A stretch of DNA of 64,000 nt, taken from Mimachlamys varia. Taxonomy: Eukaryota; Mollusca; Bivalvia; Pectinida; Pectinidae. The stretch is taken from the NCBI GenBank assembly GCA_947623455.1, contig OX392536.1, forward strand, positions 6,815,282 to 6,879,281. The letters are read 5' to 3'. The notes under the pieces were generated by a model. The model worked only from the letters and a program-made list of their open reading frames with translations. It was not told the origin of the DNA and did not search any database. Within the stretch, counting starts at the first letter, position 1. Each line of letters starts with the position of its first letter. Position numbers and translations under genes: made by a program. Shown here piece after piece: positions 59,301-64,000 of the stretch.

Positions 59301-60506
59301 TCAAACTGCATATATCTATTTTACAGCAGACGATGATATACAAACGGATGACACAGTGAAGGACCGTGTAGAGGGGAAAAGTCGTCGTGGAACCGAAGTC
59401 GATGTTGGTTAGTTTTGCACAGCTTAACGGAACCAAAATGTCATATATTTGATTTATTTTTCTTTACCTATACCTTAAAGTACATTTAAGTGTATACATT
59501 CCAAAACGCTTTGGTATTCTTTGATTCTTTTCCACAAAATCTCTCGATTTGAAGAGTAATATCAACCTTGGTCTCATTTTAAAATCAAACTATTGCTTGT
59601 TATTCAAAGGATAGCACTTTTGTTAATAAGGTAACGGCAAATCGTACTGGCTAAAAATGCAACAACTCATTCTTCTTCCTACAATATTCCAAACAGAAGC
59701 AGCGAATACATTAGAGACTGTGCTTGAGTTGACGTCAGTTCTGGAACAAGTATAAATGTAACTTTCTAACATAACAATAAATATTATTTTCTCTGAACAA
59801 TTTGCTATTATTGAAGACGCTTACTCTTCCGGAACACCCTGTCTTATTCTCTTGTACTTTTACCAGGGTATCTATGTTAATCTTTCCTTTGTTCATATTT
59901 TGTCCCTAGTTTTGAGTTCGGATTATGATTATTATTTTGTTCAAATTGTACGTCATTAAGAGAAAAAATCAGTTTTTAATCCTTGTTAAATTATCTTTTT
60001 TTCATGGCAGGCATCAATAAACGGATACGGGACATGAAAAAGAAAATAATTTCAAACAGAAAGCGTCTGGTTGTTATGGACCCATCTGTCTTTCCTAAAA
60101 ACTTCGTCTGGATTATATGTAAACCCGGTGCTGTGGTAATAATTTAACTAAACCAAATTATTAAATAGATAAACATATCAGATACACACTAAGTTTTTTT
60201 TAAGTATAGATAAAATACAATTACTGCCTTTTTAACAATGTATTTTGAATAAGCAAGAGTAATAATAACGCTTACTAAGTCTATAAGTCAATATTTGAAG
60301 TACGAAACACACTTTTGGTAATTGTTATTTAACAAATTGTGGTATAACATACAACAAACTATTTACAGAAATCGCAGAAATATGTTATGATTTACTCTGT
60401 GTGTTCAATATAGGCTTAATAGTACCATTTACCTTGTGACATTATTTTAAATTGAGGCATGAACACCAACTTTAGCATTTTTTTTTCTTAGGCGTGTTTT
60501 GCTTGA
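56339..60506 (+). CDS. secreted peptide precursor, copy 2 (spliced, most intact)
   Basis: Exons: 56,339-56,417 (signal MNISLFLLLVVAIPMVLA, then GRFRTGGR); 57,889-57,969 (exon 2a, EDDVIKTADRAEGRKGW…); 59,327-59,407 (exon 2b, ADDDIQTDDTVKDRVEG, KSRRG); 60,011-60,135 (basic; INKRIRDMKKKIISNRKR, then MDPSVFPKNFVWIICKPGAV); 60,492-60,506 (ACFA, stop). Length is 126 residues. All sites are GT/AG, with phases 1-1-1-0. The signal peptide is identical to copy 1. The region after NRKR would be a 27-residue peptide with a C-X6-C loop. Alternative exon 3 donors (T/GTAAAC at 60,118 or G/GTGCTG at 60,127) are phase 1 and would continue through exon 4 into exon 5, ending …EGYRCGC at 61,130 with four cysteines. 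Only cDNA can decide. Function is unknown; a host-defence or signalling peptide is an inference from architecture. Confidence 0.6.
57160..57800 (+). mobile_element. retrozyme-like tandem dimer in intron 1 of copy 2
   Basis: Same dimer as in copy 1, with ribozyme cores at 57,284 and 57,648. It predates the unit duplication. Confidence 0.8.
57278..57321 (+). ncRNA. type I hammerhead motif
   Basis: GCATCA; CTGAAGA (57,284-57,290); stem II GTTC/TGAC with loop TAGGA (three pairs); GAAA (57,304-57,307); GTA (57,313-57,315); then CAATGC, which pairs at four of six stem I positions. The core is intact and stem I weakened. The second unit's motif (57,643-57,689) reads CTAAAGG and is dead. Confidence 0.7.
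57889..57969 (+). CDS. exon 2a of copy 2
   Basis: 81 nt, phase 1 on both sides, acceptor TTTCCTTCACAG, donor TCTG followed by GTAAAT. It encodes EDDVIKTADRAEG, then a basic part (RKGWRMQRQIPNNS). It has the same length, phase and acidic start as exon 2b (ADDDIQT…DRVEG), so the two arose by exon duplication. It is already included in the whole-gene entry and is listed separately because its use is optional. Confidence 0.55.
59812..59935 (+). repeat. retroelement tail module in the intron before exon 3 (copy 2)
   Basis: Equivalent of 48,536-48,685, shortened at its 3' end. Confidence 0.8.
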
Positions 60507-61098
60507 GAAGTGGAGCAGCACAAGGTACCTCATTTGTAATAAGATCAATTATAACTTATGTAGTAAAACAACATTGCAACATAAAACACAAAAATCTTCT
60601 TCAAACCTAAGTCATGTACAAATATAAAAAATAATAATCATATATATAAATATACATGTAGATATGTTAATGAATACAGTTTTTATATAAATTTACACCT
60701 AAAATGAAAAATGTAAAGCATTACTCTGGTGTATTAAAGGTAAAATGTTCAGACATAGATATTTTATTGATGATAGGATGCAATTGTTCACTTACAAGTT
60801 TATGGTCATGTCCAGTCGCAGAAAAGTGTTAAAAAATGTGAAAAAAAACATTGTTTTTTGGCCACGACAAAACTTATTTGTGAAAATTAATTTGCGTAGT
60901 TTAAAAAAAAAACACATATAAATCAGAAATATGAAACGGAAAAGTAGATGGAAATCCAGTTGCTAATGCTATGTTGTGGTGCCTTGTTTTTTTTTTCAAA
61001 ATACATCTATCGCTAATTGATTTTCGTACTCAAATCTTACACATCCGGTAATACCAAGATGACAACTGAAATCATACTTTCATTTTATTTTCTTTCAG

Positions 61099-61210
61099 AT
61101 CATTTAGAGGGATACCGTTGTGGCTGTTGATTATAAAGCTTTCGCAGTTCCAGAATAGTTGTAATGTGTAAAAAGATTAAACAGACGAAATAAATCATCA
61201 ACAAATATCA
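61099..61210 (+). other. terminal exon and poly(A) signal of copy 2
   Basis: Acceptor TTTTATTTTCTTTCAG; AATAAA at 61,189-61,194. It is 3' UTR in the preferred frame. In the alternative frame it supplies the end DHLEGYRCGC. Confidence 0.55.
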
Positions 61211-61499
61211 CATTTTTTCTTTTTCTTTTTTTATAGATAACAATTTTCGGCATTGGCACAAATAACATTACAGCGATACAAGCAATTTTATAATCCTAAT
61301 ACATACATTTATATCAATATGGATTAAAAAAGAAATGTATTGATAAACCATTATTATTGATCCCTGTTTTTACTTTATGGTGATTAGCCATTATCTCGAT
61401 ATTGACTGATATACATGTATGTTGCCTATAGAGGACAATGTTACAGTATTGCCACTGCAAACTACAAATAGCCAAAGAAGACTTTTAAATATACATGTT

Positions 61500-61870
61500 C
61501 ATGTATGGTAGAAATATCAGCTCAACCGACGGCAAATATATATCAATAATGGACCTTTGCTGAGGTCAATATGATGTTATACCGACCTGGTAGAATCAAA
61601 TATTAACGCCCTATATTCAATATTTTAGATTCTACCAGGTCGGTAAAACACCATTTTGACCGAATCAAAGGTCCTCAAATTCTATCTTAGATGTGAAACT
61701 TGTTTGCAAAATACTTAATTGAATTAAATCTGTCTTGATAAAGAAATGAAATTTACAGTTGCATGCATGGGTACTATAACGTCACAAAAATTATGACGTC
61801 ACAAATGCAATATTGACTCGGTTTTTTCTAAAAATAGAAACATCAGGTAGATATCACAAAATATGAACCT
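61500..61870. mobile_element. repeat block with hairpin (unit 2)
   Basis: Equivalent of 51,690-52,060. The 18-bp inverted repeat is perfectly kept. Confidence 0.7.
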
Positions 61871-62249
61871 CCATGTGACCATCTTTTAACCAATGAGAAT
61901 TATGGAAAGTCAGACCACATGTGACATATTGTGTTATCAAATACAATGGAAACATAACATAAGTAAAGGTTTAAGGTTAAGCATAACATAATGAGTTTGG
62001 AGCGATACAAATTAAACAGTATTCATGATTAAAACAATTCTAAGAACCGAGTCATTGTAAATCACAACAAGTAAACACAATCATGAGCGTACATAAAAAC
62101 TTCATATCACTTAAGGATACAAAATAGTTCTCAATGAGACAAAACTGGCGACCATAAATTTGCTCATAAATGAAGACCCCCACTCGCTAGCATCTACGCA
62201 GACATGATGTATTAAAACTGGTTTTATAATTTTTGTTACTCTGTATTGT

Positions 62250-63590
62250 TACGATGGGTATTCCAAAAATAATGTCAATTGCATCGGTGCTCATATAGCG
62301 GAAGTGCTTTTGTTCATTTTAATTTGCTTTGCCCTTCAAAATACTCTCTGCCAGCTAGAACACCTTTTTAGCCGGTCAATCCATTTTTGGACGCATTTTT
62401 CATACTCTTCAATGGGTACACCCATCAGACACTGATAAACAGCAGATCAAAGGGCATTTCTCGAATTGTATTTCTACCAGATAAATTATATTTAAGTTTT
62501 GAAAAGAGAAAATAGTCGCAGGGGGCCAAGTCTGGCGAATACGGAGGGTGCGGAAGGACGGTATCCTTCTCTGACTCTAAAAAGTCAGTCACAATACGTG
62601 CCTTGTGAGCGGGTGCATTATCATGCAAAAGTCGGACATACTTAAGTCCTGTTTTGGGGCGGCGACTTTTGTAGTAGTTTTTCAACTTTCTCAGAACAAC
62701 GTTTTTATAGAACTTGCCTGTGACCGTTCTGCCTTTTGGCACCGGGATTTGAATAGCTGGACCCTTATTAGTGAACAAAATAGCATATAAAACCTTCTTT
62801 ACCGTTCGTATTCGTTTGGCAATACTTGGGCCTCTGGCATTTATTAGTGGCCCATTTTCGGTTGGCAAATTTCCGCTTTGGTTCAAAATAATACACCTAG
62901 GTCTCATCACCAGTGACTATATTATCAAAAGCCTTTTTACTATATTTTGGGTACATTTTGAGAAGTTTTTGTTGCCATTGTTACACGCGTCTTCTTTTGC
63001 TCATCCGTTAACAAATGGGGTATCCATCTTGCATTTATCTTTCTAACTTTTAGGTGTGTCTTCAAAATTGCATGAACTCTTGTTAACGACAAGTTTGTCA
63101 TTCGCGCCAATTGTCTTACGGTGAATCGAGCATCAGTTTGGAGGATATTTCGGATTTTTTCTATGTTATCTTTGGTCGTAGTTGATGCAGGACGACCTGG
63201 GTGAGCAGCATCTTTCAGTTGCTGCTGACCAGCACTAAATTTACCTACCCACCTACAAACAGTCCTGTGAGACATTACGCCTTCCCTATAAATGTCACAC
63301 ACCTCGCGGTGAATATCTACAGCCTTTATGCCGAGTAATGACCTACCTTTTATAAAGGCCCTAATTTTAAGAACATTTTCACCTCGTTTTCCTGTGATTT
63401 TGTGTCTTGTCTACAGAATAGGCTATGGAACGATGTACACTGTACCGAGGCCAGTGAACATGTGGACGAGATATTTACCTGTGTCACGAGCCAGGGATCA
63501 CGTAATCGACACGAGGTGGTTTTGTGTATAAATTGCACGATTTCCGCGAAATAAAGCACAGATGACATTATTTATGGAACACCCCTCGTA
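62250..63590 (-). mobile_element. mariner-type transposon, inactive
   Basis: About 1.34 kb, flanked by TA. The terminal inverted repeats are 62,250-62,277 and 63,563-63,590 (24 of 28 bases pair; ends TACGA). It encodes a degraded transposase on the reverse strand. It sits between unit sequences that correspond to about 52,437 and 52,906, so about 470 bp of unit DNA is missing at the insertion. Confidence 0.9.
62425..63302 (-). pseudogene. mariner transposase, DD34D, broken
   Basis: N-terminal part (63,302-62,940) has helix-turn-helix features: SHRTVCRWVGKFSAG, the HPGRPAS linker, then VRQLARMTNLSLTRVHAIL. The catalytic part keeps the first Asp in IVTGDET (about 62,910), then HDNAPAHKA (second Asp) and SPDLAPCDYF (third Asp). 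There are 34 residues between the second and third, as in mariner. Breaks: a stop directly after TGDET where mariners have Trp, and frameshifts near 62,950 and 62,790. It acted on TA targets by cut and paste; this copy is dead. Confidence 0.9.
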
Positions 63591-63626
63591 TGGCACAATT
63601 GTAAACAAGGAGTTCAAGAAAACTTT

Positions 63627-63845
63627 GGTTTGGTTTTTTTTGTTTTATGTCCTATTAACAGCCAGGGTCATTTAAAGACGTACCAGGTTAAGGAGGTGGA
63701 GGAAAGCCGGAGTACCCGGTGAAAAACTACTGACCTACGGTCAGTACCTGGCAACTGCCCAACGTGGGATTAGAACTCGCAACCCAGAGGTGGAGGGCTA
63801 GTGGTAGAATGTCCGAACACCTTAACCACTCGGCCGACGCGGCCC
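63627..63845 (-). mobile_element. tRNA-derived SINE, family A, full copy in unit 3
   Basis: Same insertion as in units 1 and 2. Box A is intact and the box B core is mutated (GAGTTCTAATCCC), shared with unit 2. Confidence 0.85.
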
Positions 63846-64000
63846 TATTCAGGAAAAGCTCCTTTATTGATATCATTACAATTTTATATAGTGGAATATG
63901 CCTTTAACATGTCGATCGAATCATGGTCTGGAGACTGTAGTTTAATAAAATATTTTAATTAACATTTTAATCAACATGGCTTAAGTTATGTAGGCGATGT

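Larger units (their letters stand above)
52230..62040. repeat. tandem unit 2
   Basis: See unit 1 for anchors. Unit 2 alone has an insertion at about 53,875-54,075 and lacks the 1.4-kb nested insertion of unit 1. It shares derived changes with unit 3 in the SINE (extra TGCCCAA bases and box B mutated to TTCTAATCC), so units 2 and 3 are the closer pair. Confidence 0.9.
62040..64000. repeat. tandem unit 3, truncated by the window end
   Basis: Starts like units 1 and 2, is interrupted by the mariner relic, then resumes (63,591-64,000 matches 52,906-53,250). A third peptide gene copy would be expected about 3 kb beyond the window. Confidence 0.85.

Noticed and set aside
48752..61130. Peptide genes as big defensin, arthropod-type defensin or allatostatin-C/somatostatin-like
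   Set aside because: The cysteine count and spacing do not fit defensins. C-X6-C followed by an aromatic residue recalls allatostatin-C, but the rest shows no match, so no family is claimed.

Overview
The window is AT-rich, intron- and repeat-dominated animal DNA. Short codon-poor ORFs, spliced micro-exons, tRNA-derived SINEs, a mariner relic, fold-back elements and hammerhead-ribozyme repeats together suggest a marine invertebrate, most likely a bivalve mollusc such as a mussel. That identification is an inference from repeat types and not from a diagnostic gene. I see no rRNA, tRNA gene, CRISPR array or long conserved protein gene.

Positions 1-41,870 hold almost only mobile-element debris and satellites. 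The commonest piece is a short module, seen in about 25 copies in both orientations, that ends in a conserved TTTGGTATTCTCTGA-type terminus. At three places (about 4.75, 19.5 and 33 kb) it lies directly downstream of decayed reverse transcriptase sequence, so it is the 3' tail of a retroelement. A second family, with a unit of about 365-375 bp, carries a type I hammerhead self-cleaving ribozyme motif and resembles the retrozymes of metazoans. Other components are a LINE RT relic (16.5-17.1 kb), palindrome arrays (10.7-14.8 kb), a 22-bp satellite inside an inverted-repeat element (14.9-16.5 kb), a 33-bp array (26.2 kb), a 34-bp minisatellite with a 206-bp higher-order repeat (30.1-31.0 kb), SINEs, and TIR or fold-back elements. 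No convincing gene is seen here; two weak exon candidates are noted at 21.3 and 38.6 kb.

Positions about 41,880-64,000 form a tandem array of units of about 10 kb: unit 1 at 41.88-52.23 kb, unit 2 at 52.23-62.04 kb, and unit 3 starting at 62.04 kb and cut by the window end. Units 1 and 2 each contain one copy of the same small secreted-peptide gene, with TATA box, signal-peptide exon, one or two acidic propeptide exons, a basic exon with a dibasic cleavage site, a 33-nt exon, and a last exon followed by AATAAA. The signal peptide is identical between copies, the propeptide nearly so, and the flanking introns are similar by eye. The exon encoding the mature region differs at 24 of 125 nt, with 23 changes altering the amino acid. 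That pattern is typical of fast-evolving defence or effector peptides. I do not recognise the family.

The units also differ by mobile-element events: a nested insertion of about 1.4 kb in the last intron of unit 1, a short insertion in unit 2, and in unit 3 a dead DD34D mariner that sits where about 470 bp of unit sequence is missing.
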